Assembly: GCF_006716445.1 (NCBI RefSeq)
Contig: NZ_VFPA01000003.1
Coordinates: 310,001-374,000, forward strand
DNA: 64,000 bases
DNA from: Pseudonocardia kunmingensis
GTDB taxonomy: Bacteria > Actinomycetota > Actinomycetes > Mycobacteriales > Pseudonocardiaceae
Direction: 5' to 3'
Below the pieces are notes generated by a model that was not told where the DNA came from, did not search any database, and saw only the letters and a program-made list of their open reading frames with translations. Both the position numbers and the translations under genes were made by a program. Below are positions 23,731 to 32,424 of this stretch, one piece after another. Every line of letters starts with the position of its first letter. Position 1 is the first letter of the stretch.

Positions 23731-25352
23731 CCGATCCTCCACCGCTCGACGTTCCACAGGTAACCCCAGTCCGTGGGGTTGGTCGCCGGACCGTCCAGCG
23801 CCGTGCTCCACGCGAGGAAGGCCGGTGTCTGGTAGAGCGGCAGGGCGGGCAGTTCCTGGGCCATCACGGCGTTCGCCCGGTTGAGCAGATCGGCGCGCCG
23901 CGCCGGATCGAGCTCGGTGCGGCTCTGCGCGATGAGGGCGGTGACCTCCTCGTTGCAGGAGGAGCGGTAGTTCATCTCGCCGTCGCACTCCCAGAGCGCG
24001 AGCGCGGGGTTCGGATCGGCGCTGCCCACCCATGCCTGGTTGAACAGCTCCCACGCGCCGTCCTCGCCGCTGGGCCAGGTCTCGCCGAAGTACGTCGCCG
24101 CGTCCTGCGGCTGCGGAATGATCTCGATCCCGACGTCCTGCAGGTAGGACTGCAGCACGACGAACTGCAGCTCCCGCAGCTCGTTCCCGGCCGTGTAGCC
24201 GTAGTCGAACGACAGGCGCACCCCGTCGCCGCAGGTCCGGATCCCGTCCTCGCCCACCGGGCAGCCCGCTTCGTCCAGCAACCGCCGGGCCGCATCGGGG
24301 TCGAAGCGCCATCGCCGGAAGGCCGGGTCGTACTCCTCCTGCGAGTTGACGTAGACCAGGTTGTCCAGGGGTTGCGCCTCGGGGTTCATCGGTCCGATCA
24401 GCGCCCGCACCAGCTCCTCCCGATTCACGGCCAGCGCGATGGCCTCCCGGACGAAGGCGTGCTCGGCGTCGAGCCCGGACACGCCGTGGTTGATCTCGAA
24501 GAACTCCCACGACCCGCCCGCGAGCACCTGGGACTGCACGCCGGGGACCTCGCGCACCTGCTCCACGAGGTCGAGCTGCGGCTGAGAGGTCAGCACGTCG
24601 ATCTCGCCGCCGCGCAGCGCCTGCACCTGCACGGTGGAGTCCTCGATGAACCGCAGCACCACCTGCTCCGGGGCCTGCGTCTCGCCCCAGAACCGCTCGT
24701 TGCGAACCAGCGTCATGTCCCGGCCCTTGTTCCAGCCGCCGAACGTCATCGGCCCGCTGGAGACGGTGATCTCGTCGTCCCAGATCTCGTCGAAGTCCTT
24801 CCCCGCCAGCTCGTGCGCCGGCAGGATCGCCCCGGGACCGCTGCTGAACAGCGACTTCCAGGGCGCGTAGGGCTCGGTGAACACCATCCGGAAGGTCTTG
24901 TCGTCGACCACCCGGGACGCCGCCATGTCCACCTTCTCGCACCCCGCGCGCACGGCGATGTCGAAGTCGGGGTTCCGGCAGGTCTGCAGCGTGAACAGGA
25001 TGTCGTCGGCGGTGATCGGCACACCGTCACTCCACGTGGCCTCCTGCTTGAGCCGGTAGGTCACCGTGAAGGGGTCCTGGGTGATCTCCGGTTCGCCCTC
25101 CAGCAGCAGCGGCTCGTAGCTGAAGTCCGGGGTGACGCGCCACAACGGGTAGAGCATGGAGAGCGCGATCGAGTACGTGGCCTGCAGGTTCCCCTCGCTC
25201 AGCCACGGGTTGACGATCGGCGGCTCCTGGGGGGTGCCGACGACCACGATCCCGCGCTGCAGGCGGTCGTCGTCCCGGTTGATCCCACCCCCGCACCCCG
25301 TCGCGGCCAGCGCGAGCGCCAGCACCGCTCCGATCAGCTTGGAGATCCGCAA
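23727..25352 (-). CDS. Oligopeptide ABC transporter substrate-binding lipoprotein (family 5)
   Basis: 541 residues from a TTG at 25352, chosen because GGGAGG lies nine bases ahead and LRISKLIGAVLALALAATGC gives a signal peptide with lipobox; the longer open frame to 25538 has an implausible N-terminus. Family 5 features are clear (PWLSEGNLQATYSIALSMLYP; VTYRLKQEATWSDGVPITADD). It is anchored outside the cell and binds peptides or similar ligands. First gene of a six-gene overlapping operon. Confidence 0.9.
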   Translation of the reverse strand: MRISKLIGAVLALALAATGCGGGINRDDDRLQRGIVVVGTPQEPPIVNPWLSEGNLQATYSIALSMLYPLWRVTPDFSYEPLLLEGEPEITQDPFTVTYRLKQEATWSDGVPITADDILFTLQTCRNPDFDIAVRAGCEKVDMAASRVVDDKTFRMVFTEPYAPWKSLFSSGPGAILPAHELAGKDFDEIWDDEITVSSGPMTFGGWNKGRDMTLVRNERFWGETQAPEQVVLRFIEDSTVQVQALRGGEIDVLTSQPQLDLVEQVREVPGVQSQVLAGGSWEFFEINHGVSGLDAEHAFVREAIALAVNREELVRALIGPMNPEAQPLDNLVYVNSQEEYDPAFRRWRFDPDAARRLLDEAGCPVGEDGIRTCGDGVRLSFDYGYTAGNELRELQFVVLQSYLQDVGIEIIPQPQDAATYFGETWPSGEDGAWELFNQAWVGSADPNPALALWECDGEMNYRSSCNEEVTALIAQSRTELDPARRADLLNRANAVMAQELPALPLYQTPAFLAWSTALDGPATNPTDWGYLWNVERWRIG

Positions 25353-25652
25353 GCGCTCGGTCCTCCCACCTCGTCGTGGCCCGGAATGACCGCACGGTAG
25401 TGGGAAGGGGCGGAACGCGCGGCCCGGGATCACGCGCGACGCCGCGGCAGCGCCGCTCGCGCCGGCCGGATGGTGAACTCGACGAACTCGCGGACTCGCT
25501 CGCCGGGGCACGCCGACATGATCGCCGTCCGAGTGCACTCACTGCTGTCTGACCAGCAGTACACGCACTGAGTCGGCGATCTTGCTCGACAACGGGCGGG
25601 AGCTCCTGGACCCCGGACCGGCGATCGCAGCCGTGACCGCGCGGGCCGTCGG
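25353..25652. promoter_or_regulatory. Promoter region of the peptide importer with a dyad
   Basis: 300 bases without a convincing gene. An inverted repeat ACTGCTG - TCTGAC - CAGCAGT lies at 25541-25560; its centre (TCTGACCA) resembles half of FadR-type operator cores. A short minus-strand frame ending at 25437 (ACPGERVREFVEF) could be a lost gene tail. No local regulator gene is available for the site. Confidence 0.35.
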
Positions 25653-26894
25653 TCAGAGGTCGGCCATCGCCGACGTCGGCGACTCGACCGCATCGGCCAC
25701 GAAGCGCAGGAACCCGCCCGCGGTGCCGCCGTCGCAGACCCGGTGGTCGAACACCAGCGAGAGCTGCACGATCCGGCGCGCCACGACCTCGCCGTCCACC
25801 ACCCAGGGCCGGGGGAAGATCCGGCCCATGCCGAGGATGGCGACCTCGGGGTGGTTGATGATCGCGGCGCTGCCGTCCACGCCGAGCACGCCGTAGTTGT
25901 TGAGGGTGAACGAGCCGCAGGTCAGCTCGGCCGCGGTGCTCGAGCCGTCGCGGGCGGCCGCGGTGAGCCGGCGGATCTCGGCGTCCAGACCCCGCATGCC
26001 CATGCGGTGCGCGTCGCGGACGGCGGGCACGACGAGCCCGCGCACGGTCTGCGCCGCGATGCCGAGGTTGACCCCGTCGAGGTGGGTGATCTCGTCCCGC
26101 TCGGTGTCCACCCGGGCGTTGAGCTCGGGGAAGCGGGCGAGCCCGGCCACGACGAACCGCGCGACCATGGCGAGGACGCCCGGCGCCGCACCTCCCGCCG
26201 CGAGCTCGGCCCGCAGCTCCAGCAGGGCGGTCGCGTCGACGTCGACCCAGGTGGTGGCCTCGGGGATCTCGTTGCGGCTGCGGGTGAGGGTCTCCGTGAC
26301 CGCCTTGCGCATCCCCCGCAGCGGCACCCGAGTGCGGATCGGCAGGCCGGTGCGCCGGTCGACGTCCGGCGCCGCGGGAACGTCCGCGGCCGCCGTCGCC
26401 GCCTCGACGTCGCGGCGGGTGATCACGCCGTGCGGGCCCGTGCCGGTGAGCGTGGCGAGGTCGATCCCCCGCCGCCGGGCGAGCTGGCGGACGATCGGCG
26501 ACTTCACCGCGGGCCGGGCGCCGGCCGGAGCCGGGGCGCCGGCCGCCCGGTTCGCGCGACGGCGGCGGCGGGCCGGCGCGGCGGACGTGCCGTAGCCGAT
26601 CAGGACGTTGCCCGAGCCGGCCCGCTCCTCCTCGACGTAGGTGTCGGCGGCCGCGGGAGCCTCCACGGAGATCAACGGCTCCCCGACGGTCAGCGTCGCG
26701 CCCTCCTCGCCGTGCCGCTGCGCGACGACCCCTGCGAACGGCGAGGGCACCTCGACCACCGCCTTCGCCGTCTCGACCTCGGCGACCGGGGCGTCGACCG
26801 CGACGGTGTCGCCCACCGCGACCAGCCACCGCACGAGCGCGGCCTCGGTGAGCCCCTCGCCGAGGTCGGGCAGCGTGAAGACCTGCGTGCTCAT
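25653..26894 (-). CDS. bkdC: 2-oxoacid dehydrogenase E2 (dihydrolipoyl acyltransferase)
   Basis: 413 residues from ATG at 26894. There is one lipoyl domain with K44 in VETAKAVVEV, an Arg/Ala/Pro linker, a peripheral-subunit-binding domain at about residues 131-163 (KSPIVRQLARRRGIDLATLT), and a catalytic domain ending with the DHRVCDGG motif. It transfers the branched acyl group from E1 to CoA. It is the last gene of the E1alpha-E1beta-E2 operon and overlaps E1beta by four bases. The lipoamide dehydrogenase (E3) is not encoded here. Confidence 0.92.
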   Translation of the reverse strand: MSTQVFTLPDLGEGLTEAALVRWLVAVGDTVAVDAPVAEVETAKAVVEVPSPFAGVVAQRHGEEGATLTVGEPLISVEAPAAADTYVEEERAGSGNVLIGYGTSAAPARRRRRANRAAGAPAPAGARPAVKSPIVRQLARRRGIDLATLTGTGPHGVITRRDVEAATAAADVPAAPDVDRRTGLPIRTRVPLRGMRKAVTETLTRSRNEIPEATTWVDVDATALLELRAELAAGGAAPGVLAMVARFVVAGLARFPELNARVDTERDEITHLDGVNLGIAAQTVRGLVVPAVRDAHRMGMRGLDAEIRRLTAAARDGSSTAAELTCGSFTLNNYGVLGVDGSAAIINHPEVAILGMGRIFPRPWVVDGEVVARRIVQLSLVFDHRVCDGGTAGGFLRFVADAVESPTSAMADL

Positions 26895-27877
26895 GCGGCC
26901 CCCTCGTCCCACTGCAGCGCGTCGACGGCGTCGAGGACCCGGTCGACGCCGGGCAGGTGGTGCTGTTCCAGCTTCGGCGGCGGGTAGGGCACGTCGAAGC
27001 CGGTCACCCGCCGCACCGGAGCCTCCAGGTGGTGGAAGCACCGCTCGGTCACGCGGGCGACGACCTCCGAGGCGACCGAGGCGAACCCCGGCGCCTCCGC
27101 GACGACCACCGCGCGCCCGGTGCGCACGACCTCGGCGCAGACGGTCTCGTCGTCGAACGGCACGATCGAGCGCAGGTCGACCACACCGACGTCGCGCCCC
27201 TCGGCCGCGGCCTGCTCGGCGGCGGCCAGCGCGACCGGAACCGACGGCCCGTAGGCGATCAGCGTCGCGTCGCGGCCGGTCCGGCGGACCACCGCGCGCC
27301 CGATCGGGGGCACGGCGGCGTCGACGTCGACCTCCTCCTTGGAGAAGTAGTGCTTCTTCGGCTCGAGGAACACCACCGGGTCCGGCCACTCGATCGCCGC
27401 CCGCAGCAGCCCGTAGGCGTCGGCGTTCGTCGCGGGCGCGACGACCGTCAGCCCCGGCGTGTGCGCGTAGTAGGCCTCGGAGGAGTCGCAGTGGTGCTCG
27501 ACGCCCCCGATGCCGCCCGCGTACGGGATCCGGATGACCATCGGCAGGCGCATCCGCCCGCGCGTGCGGTTGGCGAACTTCGCGACGTGGCTGGCGATCT
27601 GCTCGAACGCCGGGTAGGCGAAGGCGTCGAACTGCATCTCGACGACCGGGCGCATGCCGTTCATGGCCATCCCGACCGCCATCCCGACGATGCCCGACTC
27701 GGCCAGGGGCGTGTCGAAGCACCGGGCCTCGCCGAAGTCGCGGGTCAGGCCGTCGGTGACCCGGAATACCCCGCCGAGCGGGCCGACGTCCTCCCCGAAC
27801 ACCACCACCGAGTCGTCGGCGGTCATGGCGTCGCGCAGTGCGCGGTTGATCGCCTGCGCCATCGTCGTCTTCGCCAC
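26891..27877 (-). CDS. bkdB: Branched-chain 2-oxoacid dehydrogenase E1 beta subunit
   Basis: 328 residues from GTG at 27877 (GAGGAGG ahead; ATG at 27862 also possible). Transketolase-like pyrimidine-binding domain (VVVFGEDVGPLGGVFRVTDG; FDTPLAESGIVGMAVGMAM) and C-terminal domain (LIAYGPSVPVALAAAE). HHCDSSEAYYAHTPGL is typical of BkdB rather than pyruvate E1beta. It pairs with E1alpha three bases upstream to decarboxylate the 2-oxoacids of Val, Leu and Ile, giving primers for branched fatty acids. Confidence 0.92.
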   Translation of the reverse strand: MAKTTMAQAINRALRDAMTADDSVVVFGEDVGPLGGVFRVTDGLTRDFGEARCFDTPLAESGIVGMAVGMAMNGMRPVVEMQFDAFAYPAFEQIASHVAKFANRTRGRMRLPMVIRIPYAGGIGGVEHHCDSSEAYYAHTPGLTVVAPATNADAYGLLRAAIEWPDPVVFLEPKKHYFSKEEVDVDAAVPPIGRAVVRRTGRDATLIAYGPSVPVALAAAEQAAAEGRDVGVVDLRSIVPFDDETVCAEVVRTGRAVVVAEAPGFASVASEVVARVTERCFHHLEAPVRRVTGFDVPYPPPKLEQHHLPGVDRVLDAVDALQWDEGAA

Positions 27878-27879
27878 CG

Positions 27880-28935
27880 TCAGGCCTCCTCGAGCTCGGC
27901 CCGCAACGCCGCGCGCTGCTCCACCAGCTGGGGCGTCGGGGTCGCGTAGACGTGCGCGAACAGCTCCTCCGGGTCGACAGGCGCCTCCGCCCCCATCCCC
28001 GCCCGCACGTGCGCCGCCACCGCCTCGGCCGCCGCGACGACCTCGCGCTCGACCTCCTCGCTGAGCACGCCCTCGGCGTCGAGATGGGCCCGCAGCCGGA
28101 CGATCGGGTCGCGCGCCGTCCACTCCTGCACCTCGGTGTCCGGGCGGTAGCGGGTGGCGTCGTCGGCGTTGGTGTGGGCCTCCACGCGGTAGGTGTCGGC
28201 CTCGACGAGCGTGGGGCCCTTCCCCGCGCGGGCCCGGGCGACGGCCTCGCCGAGCACCGCCGTCAGCGCGAGGAGGTCGTTGCCGTCCACGCGCACGCCC
28301 CGCATCCCGTAGCCGACGGCCTTCGCGGCCAGCGACGGCGCGACCGACTGCCGGGCCAGCGGCACCGAGATCGCGTACTTGTTGTTCTGCACGAAGAACA
28401 CCACCGGCGCCGCGAACACCGCCGCGAAGTTGCAGGCCTCGTGGAAGTCGCCCTCGCTGGTGGCGCCGTCGCCGCACAGCGCCATCACCACGGTGTCCTC
28501 GCCCTTGAGCCGCGCCGCGTGCGCCACCCCGACCGCGTGCAGCAGCTGCGTCGCCAGCGGCGTGGCCTGCGGCGCGACGTGGTGGGAGACGGGGTCGTAG
28601 CCGCAGTGCCAGTCGCCGCGCAACATCCCCAGCACCTCGACCGGGTCCACCCCGCGGGCGACGATCGCGGCGGTGTCCCGGTAGGTCGGGAACAGCCAGT
28701 CCCCGGCACCGAGCACGGACGCGCACGCGACCTGGCACGCCTCCTGCCCGCGCGACGACGGGTACACCGCGAGCCTGCCCTGCCGGACGAGCGCGCCCGC
28801 CTGCTCGTTCAGCCGGCGGGCCTGCGCCAGCTGCCGGTAGCCGTCGAGCAGCACCGCCGGGTCGGGTGCCTCCCGCCCGTCCAGCAGCCGGCCGGACTCG
28901 TCCAGGAACCGCACGGTGGTGACGTCCTCGTCCAC
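27880..28935 (-). CDS. bkdA: Branched-chain 2-oxoacid dehydrogenase E1 alpha subunit
   Basis: 351 residues from GTG at 28935, preferred because GGAGGT sits just ahead; the frame is open to 29070. The thiamine-diphosphate motif is intact: GDGATSEGDFHEACNFAAVF, then VQNNKYAIS. SSRGQEACQVACASVL and FPTYRDTAAIVARGV are characteristic of E1alpha. First gene of the operon, divergent from an Lrp-type regulator, the usual bkd arrangement. Confidence 0.92.
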   Translation of the reverse strand: MDEDVTTVRFLDESGRLLDGREAPDPAVLLDGYRQLAQARRLNEQAGALVRQGRLAVYPSSRGQEACQVACASVLGAGDWLFPTYRDTAAIVARGVDPVEVLGMLRGDWHCGYDPVSHHVAPQATPLATQLLHAVGVAHAARLKGEDTVVMALCGDGATSEGDFHEACNFAAVFAAPVVFFVQNNKYAISVPLARQSVAPSLAAKAVGYGMRGVRVDGNDLLALTAVLGEAVARARAGKGPTLVEADTYRVEAHTNADDATRYRPDTEVQEWTARDPIVRLRAHLDAEGVLSEEVEREVVAAAEAVAAHVRAGMGAEAPVDPEELFAHVYATPTPQLVEQRAALRAELEEA

Positions 28936-29096
28936 TCCCACACCTCCATCGGCGAGCCATTCCGAGGAGATGCTGCCGCCGCAGCGGGCCAACTGGCTAC
29001 GCTCATGGACGAAACCGAGACGACTGGCTGCCGCTATCTGTTCAGCCGGGCCGATCGGCCGACCGAGCACCGCCCAGCCGCCCGGGAGCGAGACGA

Positions 29097-29531
29097 GTGG
29101 ACACCCTCGACGACATCGACCGCCGGATCATCGCCGCCCTCGAGGCCGACGGCAGGCTGTCCGGCCGCGCCCTCGCCGAACGCGTGACGATCTCCCGGGC
29201 GAACGCCTACGCCCGGCTCGAACGGCTCGTCGCCGACGGCGTGATCACCGGGTTCACCGCGACCGTCGACCCGCTGAAGGTGGGCCTGACCACCTCCGCC
29301 TACGTCACGCTCTCGGTGCGGCAGAACAGCTGGCGCGACCTGCGGGAGCGGCTGCGGGAGATCCGCGAGGTGCGGCACATGGCGCTGATGGGCGGCGAGT
29401 TCGACGTCATGCTGCTGGTCCGGGCCGCCGACAACGACGCCCTGCGCCGCGTCGTGCTGGAGGAGCTGCAGGCCATCCCCGGCGTCCTCGCCACGCGCAC
29501 GTTCCTGATCTTCGAGGACGAGGCGGGCTGA
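29097..29531 (+). CDS. Lrp/AsnC-family regulator of the bkd operon
   Basis: 144 residues from GTG at 29097. The N-terminal helix-turn-helix (LEADGRLSGRALAERVTISR) is followed by the RAM ligand-binding domain (GGEFDVMLLVRAADNDALRR). Divergent from bkdA with about 160 bases between. Lrp-type BkdR proteins activate or repress bkd genes in response to branched-chain amino acids; by position this is the functional equivalent. Repeated ACTGGCT at 28991-28997 and 29024-29030 may be part of its site. Confidence 0.88.
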   Translation: MDTLDDIDRRIIAALEADGRLSGRALAERVTISRANAYARLERLVADGVITGFTATVDPLKVGLTTSAYVTLSVRQNSWRDLRERLREIREVRHMALMGGEFDVMLLVRAADNDALRRVVLEELQAIPGVLATRTFLIFEDEAG

Positions 29532-29635
29532 CGATCAGCCGGTGCCCGCCGGCCGCATTCCCCACCCTGCGGATCAGCACGCTGCCGGACACCTGGCCGT
29601 GGCCCGATCCCGCGCCCTGTGATCGCTATTGTCAG

Positions 29636-29725
29636 CGTTCCGCGGAACGCCGACGAGCCCATGATCACCGAAACTGGTGCCACGGCCGCACTCCTGCGGT
29701 CGAGATACCGTTCTTGACGATCACC
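29636..29725. repeat. 90-base dispersed element, copy A
   Basis: Aligns without gaps to 45912-46001: 62 of 90 positions are the same by hand count. Best-conserved blocks are CGTTCCGCGG at the start, ATGATCA in the middle, TGGTG, and GATCACC at the end. Both copies lie in gene-free, less GC-rich DNA. Probably the edge of a decayed 13E12-like (HNH) element; the nature is inferred. Confidence 0.55.
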
Positions 29726-29933
29726 GAAGCGAACCCGGCCACGAGAAGTACAGCGGCGCGGCCGAAAGAACCCTCACGTGCGACTCACACCGATCATGCG
29801 AGCACGACCCGCGCCTTGTGCCAGTACGTGCCTTCGGTCGCGTTCCGCGGAACGCAGCCGAGGGCCCGGGAACTGTCCGACCCCGATGCCATCCTGAACC
29901 GGAGAACACCAGCTCACACCCCTGGAGACTCCG

Positions 29934-30166
29934 GTGTCGATCCGGCGGCTGCCCGACCGGTGGCAGTTCCACCGCCCCGACGCCACCCCGATCCCCACCA
30001 CCGGCCCACCACTGACCGGCAACACCGAACGCCTCATCGAGATGCACACCCGCGCCGGCTGCGGATCGCGCGCACCACCCTGACCCCGAACTGGTTCGGC
30101 GAACGCCTGGACCCCGAGCCGATCCTGGACGCCCTGCTCCCCCGCCGGGTCACGACCGCGGCCTGA
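29934..30166 (+). pseudogene. C-terminal remnant of a DUF222/HNH (13E12-type) protein, frameshifted
   Basis: Two frames join into one protein tail: WQFHRPDATPIPTTGPPL, then TGNTERLIEMHTRAG, and after a one-base loss near 30056 LRIARTTLTPNWFGERLDPE and ILDALLPRRVTTAA to the stop at 30164. The sequence style is that of the C-termini of DUF222/HNH endonuclease proteins, which are repeated in mycobacterial and pseudonocardial genomes. No HNH centre or N-terminal part is present. Recognition rests on memory of the family, so it is moderate. Confidence 0.5.
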
Positions 30167-30184
30167 CCGCGTTCAGCGGAACGC

Positions 30185-30330
30185 ACCCTGACCGCGCCCT
30201 CGGCGAAGAGTCCGGCGAAGGCCGCGGCGTCCGCGTCGCGCTCGAACCGGCGCAGCCCTTCGGCGAAGGCCCGCGCGCGGTCGTCGCGGATCTCGGTGCC
30301 GGTGTCCTCGCGCGCGTCGTGGTCCGTCAT
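30185..30330 (-). pseudogene. Truncated SnoaL-like gene (N-terminal part only)
   Basis: ATG at 30330 begins MTDHDAREDTGTEIRDDRAR, and RARAFAEGLRRFERDADAAAF and FAGLFAEGAVRVR follow. This is the usual opening of a SnoaL-like/NTF2-fold protein. The coding look stops where the GCGTTC palindrome begins at 30184, and beyond it the frame runs antisense through the HNH remnant. Only about 47 of an expected ~130 residues remain, so the gene was cut by the neighbouring element or a deletion. Confidence 0.5.
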
Positions 30331-30844
30331 GGGATCCGGCTACCCCGCCACCCACCGTCCAACGGAGCGGTGAACCTGGTTTGGAGCGATTTGCACCCGG
30401 GCACCGTCGCGGCAAGGGGCAGCGACGGATCCGGGAGGCCGACGTGGACGACGATCGCGCGAGACGCAGGCGGGAGCCCCCGTACCGGGTGCTCCTACGG
30501 GCCCACCGCCCGTCGGAGGTGTTCCTGCGGGCGAGCACGCAGGTGCAGCGCCCGTCGGAGGCACCTCCGGACGAGGTGCCCCGTCCCCGGCGACCCGAGT
30601 AGCGCGACCGCCCCTCTGATCGCCAGGAGCGATCACCAACGCCCCTGCTCGATCAGACTGCGGCGGCTGCTAGCGTCGGCTCGTGGGCGTTTTCAGCAAG
30701 TAGCTCCGGGCTCGCGGACTCCGCGGCACACGGACGCGGTCGGCCCCTCCGGTCGTCCGCATGCCGGTGATCGCCGAGCTCTCCGCGGGACACGTGTCCC
30801 CCACCCACTCGCGCGCACCGTGCGCGCCGAGCCTGGAGAACCCC
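30331..30844. other. Gene-poor stretch before the MFS gene
   Basis: No gene is seen except the doubtful 52-codon frame at 30444-30602. It holds the promoter of the MFS exporter and possibly the promoter of the truncated SnoaL-like gene. No strong dyad stands out. Confidence 0.4.
30444..30602 (+). CDS. Possible small basic protein
   Basis: GTG at 30444 follows GGGAGG and opens a 52-codon frame (VDDDRARRRREPPYRVLLRA) with two RPSE repeats and many R and P residues. No membrane segment, signal or known domain. The ribosome-binding site is the only support; it may be non-coding. Confidence 0.28.
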   Translation: MDDDRARRRREPPYRVLLRAHRPSEVFLRASTQVQRPSEAPPDEVPRPRRPE

Positions 30845-32251
30845 GTGCATTCCCACGATCCCGTGCGCTCCCCCCTGCCCGCCGACGGCCGCCGCCGCTG
30901 GCAGGCCCTCGCGTTCCTCTCGTTGCTGCAGCTCCTGATCGCGGTGGACGTCACCGTCGTCACCATCGCCCTGCCCTCCATCGGCGCCGACCTGGACGCG
31001 CCGGTGTCGTCCCTGACGTGGGTCGTCACCGGCTACACCGTGGTCGGCGGCGGGCTGCTGCTCCTCGGCGGGCGGCTCTGCGACCTGCTGGGCCGGCGCC
31101 GGATGTTCCTGGTCGGCGCCGGCCTGTTCGGCGTCGCCTCGCTGGCCGCCGGGCTCGCCACCGACCTGACCACGCTGGTGCTCGCCCGGTTCGCCCAGGG
31201 CGCCGGGGAGGCCATCGCGTCGCCCGCCGCGATGTCGCTGATCGCGCTGCTGTTCCCCGGGGCGCGGGAGCGTGCCCGCGCGCTGAGCGTATGGGGTGCG
31301 ATCTCGAGCAGCGGGCTGGTCGTCGGCGTCCTGCTCTCCGGGGTGATCACCGAGCTGCTGCACTGGCGGGCGATCTTCCTCGTCAACCCCCCGCTGGTGC
31401 TGCTGGTCCTGGTCGCGACGCCGCTCCTGCTCCGGCGCGACGCCCCCACCGCACGGGTCCGCCTCGACCTGCCCGGCGCCGCGCTCCTCACGGTCGCACC
31501 GCTCGCGCTCGTCTTCGGGATCGTGCGGGCCGGTGAGCGCAGCTGGACCGACCCCACCGCCACCGGGTCGATCCTGCTGGCGCTCGTCGCGTTCGGGGCG
31601 TTCCTGCTCGTGGAGGCCCGCACCCGTCGACCGCTCGTCGACCTGCGCTTCTTCCGGCACCGCGTCCGGTCGGCCGCGAACGTGGCGACGGCGCTGCTCA
31701 GCGCGGCGCTGTCGACCACCTTCTTCCTCTCCACCCTGTACCTGCAGGACGTGCTCGGGTTCGACCCCCTCGCCGCCGCGCTGGCCTTCCTGCCGTTCTG
31801 CCTCGCCCTGCTGCTCGCGGTCACCCAGGTCGCCCGCCTCGTCGGCGCGCTGGGCACCACCAGGACCGCGCTGCTCGGCCTCGCGACCACGGCCGCGGGC
31901 GTCGCCTGGCTCGCGCGGCTGCCCGTCGCCGGTGACCTCTGGGTCGACCTGCTGCCGGGCATGGTGGCCGTCGCGGTGGGGATGGCGGTCGGCCTCATCG
32001 CCCTGCAGAACGCGGCGCTGACCGACGTCACCGACGGGGACGCGGGCGTCGCGTCCGGCGTCCAGCGGTGCGTCGACCAGCTCGGCGGCGCCACCGGCCT
32101 CGCGCTGCTCGTCGGCATCGCCTCCGCCGCGTCCCCCGACGCGGGCACCGCGGCGCAGGTGGCGGGCTTCCGGACCGCGTTCCAGCTGGCCCTCGGCGGC
32201 CTGGCCCTGGCCGCTGTCGCCGTCGCCGTGGGGGGTCGCCGCGCCACCTGA
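30845..32251 (+). CDS. MFS exporter, DHA2 (14-span, EmrB/QacA) family
   Basis: 468 residues from GTG at 30845 (GGAG ahead). The N-terminal signature LIAVDVTVVTIALPSIGADL, motif A (GGRLCDLLGRRRMF) and the motif C region (ISSSGLVVGVLLSGVITELL, WRAIFLVNPP) match 14-span drug:H+ antiporters. It expels a toxic compound or metabolite; the substrate is unknown. It precedes the transposase-derived HTH protein by 173 bases on the same strand, which might regulate it (speculative). Confidence 0.9.
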   Translation: MHSHDPVRSPLPADGRRRWQALAFLSLLQLLIAVDVTVVTIALPSIGADLDAPVSSLTWVVTGYTVVGGGLLLLGGRLCDLLGRRRMFLVGAGLFGVASLAAGLATDLTTLVLARFAQGAGEAIASPAAMSLIALLFPGARERARALSVWGAISSSGLVVGVLLSGVITELLHWRAIFLVNPPLVLLVLVATPLLLRRDAPTARVRLDLPGAALLTVAPLALVFGIVRAGERSWTDPTATGSILLALVAFGAFLLVEARTRRPLVDLRFFRHRVRSAANVATALLSAALSTTFFLSTLYLQDVLGFDPLAAALAFLPFCLALLLAVTQVARLVGALGTTRTALLGLATTAAGVAWLARLPVAGDLWVDLLPGMVAVAVGMAVGLIALQNAALTDVTDGDAGVASGVQRCVDQLGGATGLALLVGIASAASPDAGTAAQVAGFRTAFQLALGGLALAAVAVAVGGRRAT

Positions 32252-32424
32252 TCGCGTGCGGTGTCGAACCGGTGCGCAGGCCGTTCCCGTACACCCGTCG
32301 GACATCGACGCGACCGTTGCGGAGGGACCGGCCACGATGCGACCCGCTCCAGGAGACACACCGCTCGCCCACGGCGGCGTGGAGGCGACGTTCCTGCTCC
32401 TCCGCGCCGCCTGAGCGGCTCGCG

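Larger units (their letters stand above)
29635..30184. repeat. Three copies of a 16-base palindrome around an HNH remnant
   Basis: GCGTTCCGCGGAACGC occurs exactly at 29635-29650 and 29840-29855, and with one change (GCGTTCAGCGGAACGC) at 30169-30184. A fourth, imperfect one starts copy B at 45911. Between them lies gene-poor DNA with a broken HNH-protein tail. The third copy begins two bases past that tail's stop and abuts the point where a SnoaL-like gene is cut. Confidence 0.6.

Noticed and set aside
15554..25352. Antibiotic cluster with LeuRS as self-resistance gene
   Set aside because: No biosynthetic enzymes (PKS, NRPS, RiPP, nucleoside pathway) are present nearby; the neighbours are transport and catabolism genes.
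20047..25352. Second muropeptide importer
   Set aside because: It resembles the 46887 system in layout only; no cell-wall recycling enzyme is encoded, just an amidohydrolase, so a general peptide role is safer.
29532..30844. CRISPR array or tandem repeat block
   Set aside because: The repeated palindromes are irregularly spaced (about 205 and 330 bases) with no uniform spacers and no cas genes.
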